Below are positions 1-11,390 of a stretch of DNA of 64,000 bases, one piece after another (position 1 is the stretch's first letter; each line of letters begins with the position of its first letter). The DNA comes from Sclerotinia nivalis (Eukaryota; Ascomycota; Leotiomycetes; Helotiales; Sclerotiniaceae): assembly GCA_029531795.1 (NCBI GenBank), contig JAPEIS010000009.1:124001-188000 (forward strand), read 5' to 3'. The notes below the pieces were generated by a model. The model saw nothing but the letters and a program-made list of their open reading frames with translations. It made no database searches and was not told the DNA's origin. The position numbers and the translations under genes were made by a program.

Positions 1-522
1 ATAGAACAAAATGTACATAGTTGTATATTCATATAGGAATAGGTATATAGATAAATGGATAGCTGCTTCTGAAGAAAAGAATTAATCTTCGCTGCAGAGA
101 TCTAATAAAGAAATGTTAATTAGAATAATGATGATATAAACTATACAAAGTGTAATAGCGAAACTGGTATACACGAAATAAAATCGAAGGAATTTTCAAA
201 TACCTTCAACGAAGCGATGTAGACTCTCCACCACGAAGATGGAATTCCTCGTTTACTGGTCTTTTCAGAATCAGGTTGTTTTCCCAGTTTAGAATGCCTC
301 TTGATGTTCGTATTTCTTTTGCTCTTCGATTCAGATATAATGATTCGACGATCACTATCAGAAGCGACGGCACCAGCATTTCTAACTGTTGCGCAAAATA
401 GAAGGCTCTTGTGTGATTGTTCTAGCGTAAAGCCGTTGCGTCTAGCAAATAAGCGACGATGATTCCTCGTTGGCACTGAATCCATGACTGATTGTTGTGG
501 TCGGTCACAATTAGAGAGGAAG

Positions 523-610
523 ATCAATTAGAAAACAAGATCAATTAGAAAACAAGATCAATTAGAAAAGAAGATCAATTACAAAGGAAGATCAATTAGA
601 AAGGAAGATC
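523..610. repeat. 17-bp minisatellite, about 5 copies
   Basis: The unit is approximately AGATCAATTAGAAAACA, repeated head to tail. The first copies are nearly perfect; the later ones change AAAACA to AAAAGA, AAAGGA and then break off. It lies in noncoding DNA. Confidence 0.85.
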
Positions 611-1233
611 CATTCAGCCTTACCATATAAGTATGAGCTCGGGCCTTAATATTATCAGGGAGCCAGTCACGTGGATCCCCATCTTCCCCACACTTTCATA
701 GTTTCCTATTTGGGGAAGCCCTCCATCTTCCGAATCTCTTCAAGTGGGTCATGTTCATATACGGGCTCAAGACTTACTTCATCATGAACTCACTTCATCA
801 TGACTCGCTTTGTTAAGAAATAACACATAGCATTGTTATTTACTGCTTCTTGCCTGCTCCTGACGCTAAAATAGCTATTCGGCCAATGAAATACAATGAA
901 TGAAAATAACCGAATTTTGAGAAGATATAAGTTTTTAGTACATCGAAAGTTGTATACTATTTGAGCCTGTGCACAGACCACTTGAGAGGAGCTTACAGTA
1001 CTTATAGGGATGGGATGATAGCCACAAGAATTTATTTCGTAATCTTCAACTTTCTTTCAATCATTCACTTCTTCCCACTTCCCTCTCTCTTAGTCTCTTC
1101 TCTATTCACCCCTCCTCTTATTCATTCAATCATTCAATCATTCAATCCACATCGGATATCAATATCAATATTCATCTGAATTTTGAATTTTATCTTTTTT
1201 TTTTTTTTTTTTTTATCTATCTATCTAAAGGTT

Positions 1234-1281
1234 ATCTAACATCACATCTAACATCACATCTAACATCACATCTAACGTCAC
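1234..1281. repeat. 12-bp tandem repeat, 4 copies
   Basis: The unit ATCTAACATCAC occurs four times in a row; the last copy has one A to G change. It follows a poly-T/TATC stretch inside the CT-rich block. Confidence 0.85.
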
Positions 1282-2016
1282 ATACACATCGCATCTCATC
1301 ATCCACGATTTGAAACACAACTCAACACAGCATCACTTCACTTCAATCCACTTCACTCCAATCCGCCCTCCCGCCTCAAAAAAAAGAAAGGAAAAGGTGA
1401 AATATAATTACACAAAATAGATTAAAGGTAAGAAAAGAAAGAGCAAAGTATCATTCATCTTTTCAAAAATATTTATCTTATGAAACCTAAAAAAGAGCAA
1501 GGTATCATTCATCTCTCAAACATATCTATTTCATAAAAGCTATCCCAAAGGTATCTAACTTAAAACCATTATCCCTTAATTTCACCGCCTTCAAACTAGT
1601 AAATCCACCGTTACTATCATCAAACCATTCATTCAATAACCGACTCGATCGATCATTTATCATGCTACCGGAGATCATATACCACCCTCATCCCCCCGTT
1701 TACCACCTTCTCTTTAATATAATACATTTCCCCCCCACGAGCGGACTCTCTCTCATCATCCACACAAGCAAGTGTTATATAGATCTCCGGTTTATCCTCA
1801 TCCACATCAACATCTTCCTCATCTTCATAAAGAACGTAAATAGATATAAATCTCCTTCCAAATCCCTAAACCACAAAGAACCACCTCAAAACACCATCAA
1901 AGTATGTAATTCATCGCTGATAAATACCTCCCATTGGAAATTCGCCCTCAAATATACAATCAAATCCAGATTATACGCCCACTCGGAATTTCTTAAAATC
2001 TTCATCTATAATCCTT

Positions 2017-4454
2017 TCATCTATAACCTCCCCAAGGTGCAGAACTTAATCCCAATCCAGATGATTCAGAACCTTGTCTTAGATGAACCTGATTTTGTTG
2101 AGTTCTTCCACCTACACCAAAACCTCCAACTTCTGTCGCCGCTCTTCTAGGAGGCTGAATAGATCCCATTTCTTCATCCCCATAGTCTTCATTTCTGTTT
2201 CCAGTCGACCTTATTTGACCAGGTCCAGTAGTAGCAGCTCTAGGAATTGGTTCCGTGAAATTTCGAACTTGGGGAGGACTAATTCTACTCGTACTGAAAT
2301 CGAAACCATGTTGTTCTGATGAAGTTAAAGTTGGACCTATTGAACTTGGATTGAATGGTTTGTATCCACTTGGGTTGTTTGATGGCGGACTTCTAGTATT
2401 TTGACCATATCCTTGACCTATACTTGATGGAGCAGGGGATGAATGTCCATTGATTTGTAGAGTTGGATCAAATGGTGTTCTACGATCGAACTCGGATCCA
2501 GTGTTAGGTAATGAATTTCCTTGATCATTATAATTGAAAGGTGGTCTTGGTCCACCAAACTCAGATCCTGGAGCTGGAGATGATCTTCCTTGGTCATTGT
2601 AAAAATTAAATTGTGGTCTTTGTCCTCCGAATTCTGATCCTGGAGCTGGTGATGATCTTCCTTGATCATTGTAAAAATTAAATGGTGGTCTTTGTCCTCC
2701 GAATTCTGATCCTGGAGCTGGTGATGAACGGCCTTGATTTTGAAGAATTGGATTGAATGGTGTTTGTCTTCCATATTCTGGTCCATATTCTGATCCATAT
2801 TCCTCTGGTGACATCATACGATTTTGAGGATTTTGCATAGCAGGATCAAATGGTGTACGTCTTCCAATTGATGGAGTTGGACCAGGACCCATAGGTGTAT
2901 GTGATCGAGGAATTGGTCTTCCATAAGAATCCATTGTGTTTTGTCTTTGTGGTCCAGGGAACCCGGGAGTATTTCTTCCATCAGCATAAGAAAATGGACT
3001 TGCTGTAAAACCACGGTCACCCATTGCAGATTCCATTCTTGGTGGACCTTGAAACCCTTGTGGTGGGCCACGTTGCCATTGACTACCTTGAGATCCTGCA
3101 GTATTCACTCTTTGTGGACCAGGAAATGGCATATCAGTATCGAGTGGTGGCAAATCCGGTAATCTTCCCATATCGCTGGCATTATTCACGAGTGGAGCAT
3201 TTGAAGCATAACTTGATCCATTCATAGATCTTTGAGCCAATGGTCGTTTTTGATCCATCTTCTCAAGTTCGAAGCTAGCTGTTTGTGGAATATTACTACT
3301 TGGTGTACCTGGTCGAGATGTATATTGTGGTAGTGTCATCATCGTATCTGCTCTATTGAGCATAGGCATATCCGGAAGTTTGTCATCATTCTTTGAGTCG
3401 AAAAGTGTTGGAAGAGTAGCTTGATGTCCAGCAACTTTCTCCCCTTTCTTTGTCGCTTTCTGTACTGCCTTGTTCCTTTTTCTTTCCTCTTCTTCGATAG
3501 CTTTATTGACCTTGGCGCTGACTATCTTTGTCAAACGACCATTAATCTTTCGTTCACAATATCCCGTAAGTCCTCCATCGCGGTTTGGAATATAATGCCA
3601 TAGGAATAATAAGTAGAACAAGATGGCGAGGATGAGACTCAAGGCGGAGAATATCCAAACAATAAGTGTGAAGATCATACCAGACAAGATAACTGCTTGT
3701 TGATGTTGTTGCTCTGCAAGAATACCAACATTCTTGAAGAAGGTTAATAGAGCATGTCCAACATCATCGGATGCGGTTGGATCAAGTTTAGCTTGAAAGA
3801 CCGAGTATAAAGTTAATGCATTAATGACTTGACGAGGTCCTTGACAAAAAACAACTCGAATCCAAGCTATAATTGTTAGAATGAGAAAATAGTGAGTTTT
3901 CATGCGACTTACATTGAAAAGCGAAATATGTAAATAGTGCAACATATTCCGTTCCTTTCTTGGATTTGGTCAATTCAGCAAAGACCAAGAATCTTCTCCA
4001 ACCACGACCATTCTTTCCCATTTTAACACTTTCAAGTCGAACAGCAAGATTGTCCAAATAACTTTCCGCAACCGCTCCTCGTCGCATAACTCTCCATGAT
4101 CGTAAATGTTCGAATCCGAGATTTATCCAAGATGCAATGATACATCCAGAGAAGATCCATTTTGAAACATTGAGAGGAATTTTTGGTTGAATTTCACCAG
4201 ACCAACGATTGAAAGCCAAAAGATTAACTGCAGTGAATGTATCCACACCATAGACAGCGGTAGATATACCCAGAGAGATCCAAAGATATGCATATGCGAA
4301 AGGAGTAAAACAAGATGTTGATTTAAAATCGTTCAGACTCTGTAGAGGAATTAGTTATTTCCTGATTTCAACATCAATCCAACCTTACTATAAAGTCCCA
4401 TTTCTGCTCTGGACGTAAATCATCTGCCTTGACACGTCTGGAACCGCAACCCAT
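2017..4454 (-). CDS. KCH1: Kch1-family low-affinity potassium channel protein
   Basis: Fungal Kch1/Prm6 proteins are plasma-membrane potassium transporters linked to calcium signalling and mating or stress responses. Three exons fit in phase: 4389-4454, 3913-4339 and 2017-3866, giving about 780 residues. The start is the first ATG and yields MGCGSRRVKADDLRPEQKWD, a typical family opening. Hydrophobic segments lie at about residues 34-56, 83-101, 152-180 and 222-257, followed by a basic stretch. The remaining half is a low-complexity cytosolic tail rich in P, G, Q, N and S, with about three copies of a 24-residue repeat built around GRSSPAPGSEFGG. The first intron uses GTAAGG and CTACAG; the second is 46 nt. 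The fold assignment rests on the N-terminal 260 residues; the tail is lineage-specific. Confidence 0.88.
2520..2745 (-). repeat. In-frame 72-bp coding repeat in the Kch1 tail
   Basis: About three copies of a 72-nt unit encode a 24-residue repeat with the core SSPAPGSEFGG. Because the unit is a multiple of three, copy-number change would keep the frame. The copies differ by few bases, suggesting recent or ongoing homogenisation. Confidence 0.8.
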
Positions 4455-5329
4455 GTTTGAAATAGTAAAGGTTATATGTTTAATTAAATTCGTTTGGCTC
4501 TGCCACTATGACAATTGATGTAATGTCGAAGCACCTGGCTAGAAAAGAAGGAATCGTAATCGTAAAGGATCGTTGGATATTTCGTAAAGAGTGAGTTTCC
4601 TCGACAAAAGGAATGTGAAGCTATAGATGCACTTGTCGTTCTCCGCCTGCGAAGTATCGACTTGTGCGGGTTGAGTGAGGGTGATGTACAATTGAGATGT
4701 TGGGTAATTGTCAATGTACTTGGTCTTAAGAAATAAGGTCAATCGAGGAGGGATATGAAACGATGTAAGACAATGATTAGTCTTTGAATGGTGCAGGTCG
4801 AATAAACGGGTAGAAACGTCAAGGACAGTAGGATTGTGGATATAAGATTTTCGGGTCGACCGTGGCTTAAAGCTAAGCAAGAAACACAATAGAAAAAAGA
4901 AAATGTGGTTATTTCTATTGTTGAATCATTTTTTGGTCGATTGTGACTATTCACGAATTGGAAATGGTTGCGACAAGATATTCACTCTTCATATGATATG
5001 AAGCGATCCAAGCCAATTAATGATATCCAAGTCTTCGTAAATAGATCAAATTGACATGGCTAGACTTGATCAATAACAATAGAAAAGTTTTCTCTTGTGT
5101 TTCTTTTTTGTGAGATTGTCTTTCCTTCTCGTGTTACTCTGAAGCGCGCGGGTTTGATCGTCCTTGTTAGGAACCCCAAAATTTGTATGGGGATTGTTGA
5201 AAAATGGTCGGAAGTTGGCGGTTGGAATTGATTTCTTTTTTCGTCACTAGAAGAGAGTACCAATGCGATTGAGTATATCGTGATAATAAAACGGATGACA
5301 AAATTGGAATCCAAAATGAATGTTGAGTG

Positions 5330-5398
5330 AGTTGAGAGTGAGTTGAGAGTGAGTAGAGACTGAGTAGAGACTGAGTTGAGAGTGAGTAGAGACTGAGT
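5330..5398. repeat. 11-bp minisatellite, about 6 copies
   Basis: Two unit variants, GTTGAGAGTGA and GTAGAGACTGA, alternate irregularly over six copies, upstream of the Kch1 gene. Confidence 0.8.
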
Positions 5399-6106
5399 AC
5401 AACTTCGTTCCTTTCCCCTCGAACTATTCAAACGTGAGACATTGATTGGGTGCGTAATTCAGCGGCACGCAAAGCTATTGTTTTTAATTGATCTCGCTAC
5501 AAGGATTTTGTGCTCGGATATAGCTATGTTTTATGAGTAGAAACGAGGTTTAATGGGATGAAGAAAGGAGGTATGGTAGAGAAAAAAAAAGAAGAGATGT
5601 TTTGTTGTATGGTCTTGTTTGAAAGAGTGAAGCCCTTTTCCGTGGGAGTGAGGAGGAGGAGGAGGGGGAGGTGGGAATGAATGAACGAGCGAATGGTGGA
5701 GTCGCAAATCAGTTGTGTAGTGAGACAATTTTAGGGCGAGTCTGTCTTATTTTCTTGATGCGCTCGTACCTTTCTGTGGCTGTTGGGTGGCTGATGATAC
5801 CGAGTTATAGTGCAGAACAATGCGCCAAGAAGCCAAGTGTGAAAGAAAAGGTGTTTGAGGTTATATCTATTCGTACCGAGTAGATGACTGGTAAAAGGAT
5901 AAAGGGAAGGGAAGTATAGTAAAGTAAAGTATCAGTTTCAGTATCAGTATCTATTCTAAGGGGTTGAATTTTGAAAGGTTTTGATACGAAATCCAACATT
6001 GAATTAATCAATGGATGAACAGATGCATCTCATATTTGGTACTCCATTACTCGGTATGTACCGAAAATACTACACTTCATTACATTATTGGTTCCTTTCA
6101 CTTTCT

Positions 6107-6173
6107 TCAAGTCTCAAGTCTCAAGTTCTCAAGTTCTCAAGTCTCAAGTCTCAAGTCTCAAGTCTCAAGTCTC
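6107..6173. repeat. 7-bp tandem repeat (TCAAGTC)
   Basis: Roughly nine head-to-tail copies of TCAAGTC/TCAAGTTC are visible before a final TCGAGG. Confidence 0.85.
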
Positions 6174-7251
6174 GAGGATCTTCCCCAACCAAAGATACAA
6201 TACCTAGATAGAGTTAACATGATTGAAAAAAAGTGGAGTACAAAACATTGGAAATCATGATAAGATAGAAATGATAATTGCTTGATAAGGATAATCGCAT
6301 CCGCGTTAATCTGGGGGATCCAAGTCATTTTATTGGTTAAATGCTTGAGGGTTAATTGGAAGCTTTACTATTTGGAATCTAGACAACATCAACGCTTATA
6401 CTGAAATGGTATAGTCAACTATAGTGTAAGGAAAACCCTCTTTCATTCCACCAATTGAATCAATCCCGTACCTTGCTTCATTCATCAGTCAGTCAGGTAC
6501 CCGAATGCGAGCTTCTGAGTTCTCACCAATTGATCAATTGATCAATTAATCAATCAATCCACCCAATAATCCGCTTTTCCTCTTCCTCTTCCTCTTCCTC
6601 TTCTTCTTCCTCTTCCCACCCATTGATAGCATGAACCATTTTGAGGCCATTCCCCTTTTACCCTGTCCCTTTCTACTCGTACACTCGTACTCGCCCGTTT
6701 CATCTTAAAAAAAAAACCTCACACAAATTAGGTACTTTTCTTTTCATCACCACGTGAATGAATTCCAAGTAATTCCAAGTCCGCCGAAATGCCACCATAT
6801 CAGCTCTCAAACTTTATCATTACCGCCCTCTATCCATCTCAATATTTCCACCCGCTGTCACCCAAGAAATCAATAAGTCAAGAATCAAGATCTACCTACC
6901 TAAGATAATTACAAACAAATAGAAACAAATCAACTAATTCCCGACACTTTACTTCTTTACATATGATCATCATCGCATCAGAGTAATTGGTTATTAACTT
7001 GCATTGACCTAAATATACATATATCTTGAAACATCGGGGAAACATGGAAGAGAAAACTAATAGCAACTACTGTAAGTACCTAGACGCTCAATGATAAACC
7101 AATCAAAAATATCTCGCATACAAGATAAACATCATAAAGATCATAAAAAAATGATATGAAATACCAATTATTATCCTGAATACAACAAAAACCCAAGTAA
7201 GAATTAAATATCACAAATATCCTGAGTATAGTAAATGTCCAAATCTTCGAG

Positions 7252-7372
7252 CGTAGCGAGCTATGGGGGTTTGGGGGCTAGCCCCCATGAAGAAGAATCA
7301 ATGGAATCAATCGATTGAAATGACGCTCCGCTGGCCCTCCGGGGGCCACTGCCGTGGAGGCAGACTAGGTAT
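7252..7372. other. GC-rich palindromic block, possibly mitochondrial in origin
   Basis: Within AT-rich DNA sits a GC-rich block with GGGGGCTAGCCCCC (a perfect palindrome) preceded by AGCGAGCTATGGGGG, followed some 50 nt later by GGCCCTCCGGGGGCC, another near-palindrome, and CTGCCGTGGAGGCAG. GC clusters of this type are common in fungal mitochondrial genomes, so a nuclear insertion of mitochondrial DNA is possible. That origin is inference. Confidence 0.35.
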
Positions 7373-7620
7373 TATTCTTGAAGAAAGATAGATAGATTTT
7401 GTAAAGGAGGTCCAATCAGTATAATAACTTTATCGAGGAATTTCAACAAAAAATATTATTTTCGCGGCAGCTTGTCATACAACCGCCGACCAAACCTCAT
7501 TTTCTGCTAAAGCGGTGAACCAACTTTGGAGTTGTTCATGGACTTCAAACAGCTTATGAGGTTCATGATCAACTCCCACCTTAAATATCCCACTCCCAAA
7601 TCTTCCTCTATTCAAACTCA

Positions 7621-8520
7621 ATGTTTACTATCCGATCGATATCGTCAACCTGGTCTATTCAAATTCTTAAAATCAAAGACTTACATTGCCCATTAACCTT
7701 CCAACAACAATACCGAACGATCAAACTTTTTACTTACACCACAACTCCGAGCAAAGTTGGACTACAAAAACTTACAGAATACAATAAATTCATCATCAGT
7801 GATCCTGAATCATGTCAAGTCCAATTAATCGATTCGGACTCGATAGAATACCCCCCCTCATCCAGCCAAAACGATAAAAAGCCAACAATAGCCAACATCA
7901 AACCAAATCCCACCATCAAGAAAACAAACTTGAAATGGGTCCTGGAAAATCACATCCAACATGGAACATTTCTCGCACCACGCGAAAACCGACACAATTC
8001 AAATCAATACTATCTACAAAAAATCTCGGAAGAAGAAATCACCAAACCGATTCCCGCATCACGGGGTCTAAAATCCGCGCCGGGTGGTTATGCCTCTGCG
8101 CGCAGAGTCAAATTATTTCCTTTCCACCCGACGCATGATTGGCATCATATACAAAAACAACTAAGGATAGCACGAGCATGGTTACAAAGCAGCAAGAGGG
8201 CCGTGGTAGAAATCCACGTATGTCTCGATCGCAAAAAACATGCTATCAAGAATGAAGAGGAGATACGGAGGATCCCGGATAAATGTTTACATTTGCGTCC
8301 GGATGTTATTGTGAAGGCGATGCCGGAAGGAACTCAAATTACTATCAAACCCCAGACGAATGGTGGGGAATATTGTTGGGTTATGTCGAGACATAAGGGG
8401 GAATGTGAGAGTTTGTCGGCTAGGTTTGAGAATAAGAAGAAATTGGAGATTAGGAAGCAAAGGTTGCTGCTGGAAAAGAGAGATGGAGATGGAGATGAAT
8501 TGGAAGATGGGATTCGTTGA
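7621..8520 (+). CDS. Probable mitochondrial translation initiation factor IF-3 (Aim23-like)
   Basis: Mitochondrial IF3 binds the small ribosomal subunit and promotes initiation. This intronless gene encodes 299 residues. The first 30 or so residues are rich in S, T, R, K and hydrophobics with few acids, as in a mitochondrial presequence. Residues about 63-70 (VQLIDSDS) resemble the start of an IF3 N domain. Residues about 160-200, with the run FHPTHDWHHIQKQLRIARAW and then KRAVVEIHV, match the IF3 C-domain pattern in which an HD-containing loop precedes an amphipathic helix and a beta strand. A basic C-terminal helix follows. Conservation is weak, as is usual for fungal mitochondrial IF3, so the family call is moderate. 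The ATG follows a TC-rich leader ending CAAACTCA. Confidence 0.6.
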   Translation: MFTIRSISSTWSIQILKIKDLHCPLTFQQQYRTIKLFTYTTTPSKVGLQKLTEYNKFIISDPESCQVQLIDSDSIEYPPSSSQNDKKPTIANIKPNPTIKKTNLKWVLENHIQHGTFLAPRENRHNSNQYYLQKISEEEITKPIPASRGLKSAPGGYASARRVKLFPFHPTHDWHHIQKQLRIARAWLQSSKRAVVEIHVCLDRKKHAIKNEEEIRRIPDKCLHLRPDVIVKAMPEGTQITIKPQTNGGEYCWVMSRHKGECESLSARFENKKKLEIRKQRLLLEKRDGDGDELEDGIR

Positions 8521-8927
8521 AGCGAAGTCGGGATGGGTCAAGCAAGCGTTTGAGAAAGGAGAATAAAGGAGACATCGACGGGCTAGTTGATTTACTGAAA
8601 ACCTAACTGGAAAGAAGAATACGACGGGAGGAAGCATTGAAGTGACGGAGAGTTGAGGAGCTGATCAACTGAAACCACATGTATGGAAAGAAGAATAGGA
8701 AGCATTGAGGAAGTTTAAATCAACCGAGTAGACGAGGAATTCGTGACAAAAATGTTCAATATATTTCGAATATACATGTACGTGCAGACCACTCACTCAT
8801 CACCTTCTAATCAGTCAAGTCCCACTAAAATGTCATCAAATATACTAACAGGTATATAACCCATGACCCACAATCTTCTCCCTCCTCCGGACAATACAAA
8901 AACCACAAAACCAGCATCCGCTATTAT

Positions 8928-9029
8928 AATACCAATACCAATACCAATACCAATACCAATACCAATACCAATACCAATACCAATACCAATACCAATACCA
9001 ATACCAATACCAATACCAATACCAATACA
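8928..9029. repeat. Hexanucleotide microsatellite (CCAATA)n
   Basis: About sixteen or seventeen perfect copies of a six-base unit (AATACC in one phase) run without interruption. Near-perfect purity implies recent expansion or high variability between isolates. Confidence 0.95.
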
Positions 9030-9148
9030 GTATCAATACATCCAACTCTCCAAAATTCACTCCTCATCTACATCTACATCACAATCACCTTATAATTATC
9101 TCCAAACCGCCCCCCCCCCCCGCTATCCAAAATATCTCTCATTCTTCT

Positions 9149-9194
9149 TATATCTATATCTATATCTATATCTATATCTATATCTATATCTATA
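9149..9194. repeat. Hexanucleotide microsatellite (TATATC)n
   Basis: Seven or more copies of TATATC, separated from the CCAATA array by about 120 bp that include a C10-11 run. Confidence 0.9.
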
Positions 9195-9199
9195 ACAAA

Positions 9200-11390
9200 C
9201 ACAACGAACAAATCGTATTTCGATAAAACTCCGGTCGATTGCGTATACGTTAAATTTAATTTTCCGTGGTGTATTTATAATTGATAATTATTAGCGATCT
9301 ATTTTTTTCCAAAAAAAAATTATTTGTTTATCTTTTATTTTCATCGTATTACGGAGATTATACGAGATATATTTTATATTCGTTTTTTTTAAAAAATATA
9401 GTGAAATACTAAATAAGATAATTTATTAATAATATATAAACACTACTTGATTCATACGAATTAATTTAACTTATCACGGAGGCAGCAGACAGGATAACAG
9501 AAATCACTTTTATTGATAAGACGTAGCTCGAAGAGCTACGTTTCTATAGAAGGAACGGTTCCTTAAACACATTTATGTGTAGCGCTAGCCCCGACCGGGG
9601 CTAGCCTACACTTATCCGAGGTCCGACTCCTACGGGTCGGAACCCGAGCGGTCTCCGTATACCATATACGGGGACCCCGTGACATAACTGCGTTTATATA
9701 CAGTTGAGCGTCTACAGAGACAGCAAACCCAAGGAGAATATCGAACTTGAAATGAAGCGTAAGGCATACCCTCGATACAGGGTATCGATCGAAGAACATA
9801 TCTTCGAAATACTAGTAGGTATCGAATTGTGATCTTGAAGCCAGGAACCCTCCCAAGAACCTATTCCCTGTATACATCACTATGAAAGGGTTATTCTTGT
9901 ATATATAAAAAGAGTTGTCTTATTATTGGAGCTATGTTCCTGATTATATAGACCTGCAATCGTACTTGTTATATTGAGTCTAATAGCGCGAGTGTAGTTT
10001 ATAGTTTTTTCTCCTATAACTCCTCTAATCCTTCTCCTTCGTTTAATACCATGACTATAAATAGCCCCTCCTCCCCCTCTCCACCTTCCTCTTCTTTAAA
10101 CTTTTAAACTTTAAAACTAGAATTAGAATCAACTAAACATCACACAACAACGATCCAGTTTCGGATCCTAGAATCCTAGTAATTTATAATCGTACGGTCC
10201 CTGATTAGATAGTTTATTCTCGTATTACCAAGCAATCAGTTTTTAATATTCAATTAGTATTCGATTGATACGATATTATAATCTTGTATCAAGATTTCTA
10301 ATTTAGGGTATCAATTTTCCTGCGTTTTGAGATCTATCATCGCTATATAGATTTATAATGAGATTGTCTGAGATATAATAATAGAGGGTTCTTGGGTACT
10401 ATTTTGAAGAATACGAGTGGGAGTTCTATTAGAGGATGTGGAATGTGCCTGGATTGGTTATTTGGCTGATTAGTATGGATGTTTGATCGTAGGGTAGGGA
10501 GGGAATGAATTAGAGTAGTGGGTGACGATAGTTGATGGGAGAAATATACGTGTTTGGATGGAAAGAATGTGACTCGTAGGGTATAATAGATATCTAAGTA
10601 GATCCAGATATTCATCTAATAATGAATATCGAATAAAAGGAATTATTGTAACTGAAGGTTTGAAGAATGTGTTGTTTTTTTGGATGGATTGCTTTAGTAT
10701 TTTTTATATTGTAATGTATTTCGCTGATTTGAATCTTCTGTTATTTTGTTATTGTATTTTGGATATCTCGAAATAAAGGATAGATATAATAAGGCAAATC
10801 ATGAAGATAATAAACAAAATAGCCTATATTGGTAAATTAATAACTAGAGTATGAAAGAGAATTAGAAGCTTTCATCGATCTCTCTATCTCTAAAATCCGA
10901 GCCCGCTAAGTGCTTAATGTACAAATAACGGTTAGCTATACATATAGATAGACTTTCAGTAGAAGCGGAGCATACAAAGAGGACGCCCTTTATAATACCT
11001 CACCCCTTTTCCCCAAAACTTCTTTAAATTGTGATGTTGTAACGCTAGTCACGAATAGACAGTGCAGTTGGAAAAAAATATAATGTTTTAACGATATATA
11101 ATTTCAGAAACCTTACAGAATAATTTTCACGCAGGATTAAACTCTTAGAAAATATCATAATTGCGATTCACCTTTGGTCCTCGTCCCTATGACTCTTGAA
11201 AAATGTCACCCAGACCCTTAAATTTAACTTCAATCATACCATGTCCACATCGTTATCCGAAGTTCGACCATTGTAGTTCCTAGAGTGATAGAGTGAATAG
11301 AGTGATATACAAGCTTGAGAATTCTTCTCCTCATTTGAAAATAGAAGTTTAGCGAGGTTTATTAGAAAGTAAATACTTACGGATCATTTT
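9200..11390. other. AT-rich island with a degraded repeat
   Basis: Most of this stretch is very AT-rich with many TAT/ATA/TTA words and no gene. The exception is about 9480-9960, which is less AT-rich and full of hairpins (separate entry). The pattern, AT-rich flanks with loss of all long frames beside a degraded HET gene, is what RIP leaves in ascomycete repeats. I did not compute RIP indices. Confidence 0.55.
9480..9960. mobile_element. Hairpin-rich LTR-like remnant
   Basis: Successive inverted repeats are visible: CGTAGCTC/GAGCTACG (about 9522-9541), AGCCCC/GGGGCT (about 9587-9604), TCCGAC/GTCGGA (about 9622-9640), GGTCTCCGTATA/TATACGGGGACC (about 9650-9676) and CCTCGATACAGGGTATCGATCG (about 9770-9791). 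Downstream is a TATA-like TATATATAAAAAG at about 9899. A compact hairpin-rich unit with one TATA box resembles a solo LTR, but I could not identify TG...CA termini or a target-site duplication. Confidence 0.3.

Larger units (their letters stand above)
1..2016. other. Intergenic DNA, no supported gene
   Basis: No reading frame here has a recognisable domain or convincing splice pattern. A 128-codon open frame on the minus strand (141-527) is basic and serine-rich but matches nothing I know. From about 960 to 1660 the plus strand is strongly CT-rich with a long T run near 1193-1214 and many short CAC/TCA words, the look of a fungal promoter or 5' leader, yet no credible plus-strand gene follows before the Kch1 gene arrives from the other strand. 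Two short tandem repeats are listed separately. Confidence 0.5.
4455..7620. other. Long intergenic region with simple repeats
   Basis: About 3.2 kb lies between the Kch1 start (minus) and the IF3-like start (plus), so it holds both promoters. I see no supported gene. It contains an 11-bp minisatellite, a 7-bp repeat, CT-rich stretches (about 6560-6620), a CACGTG at about 6751 and an odd GC-rich block at 7252-7372. A short ATG-led segment at 7043 ends in a perfect GTAAGT but has no convincing second exon. Confidence 0.5.
8521..9199. other. Intergenic DNA with two hexanucleotide microsatellites
   Basis: No supported gene. A short word around GGAAAGAAGAAT...AGGAAGCATTGA occurs twice (about 8610-8640 and 8690-8712), a small local duplication. 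The long open frames over the microsatellites are artefacts of repeats whose period is a multiple of three. Confidence 0.6.

Noticed and set aside
1662..2150. 162-codon plus-strand frame
   Set aside because: H/P/I-rich text with no domain, overlapping the end of the Kch1 gene on the other strand.
8845..9195. Long open frames on both strands over the hexanucleotide arrays
   Set aside because: They encode only dipeptide repeats (such as P-I or Y-W) because the unit length is a multiple of three.
9563..9799. 78-codon minus-strand frame in the hairpin-rich block
   Set aside because: No transposase, integrase or other domain; explained by the local higher GC content.
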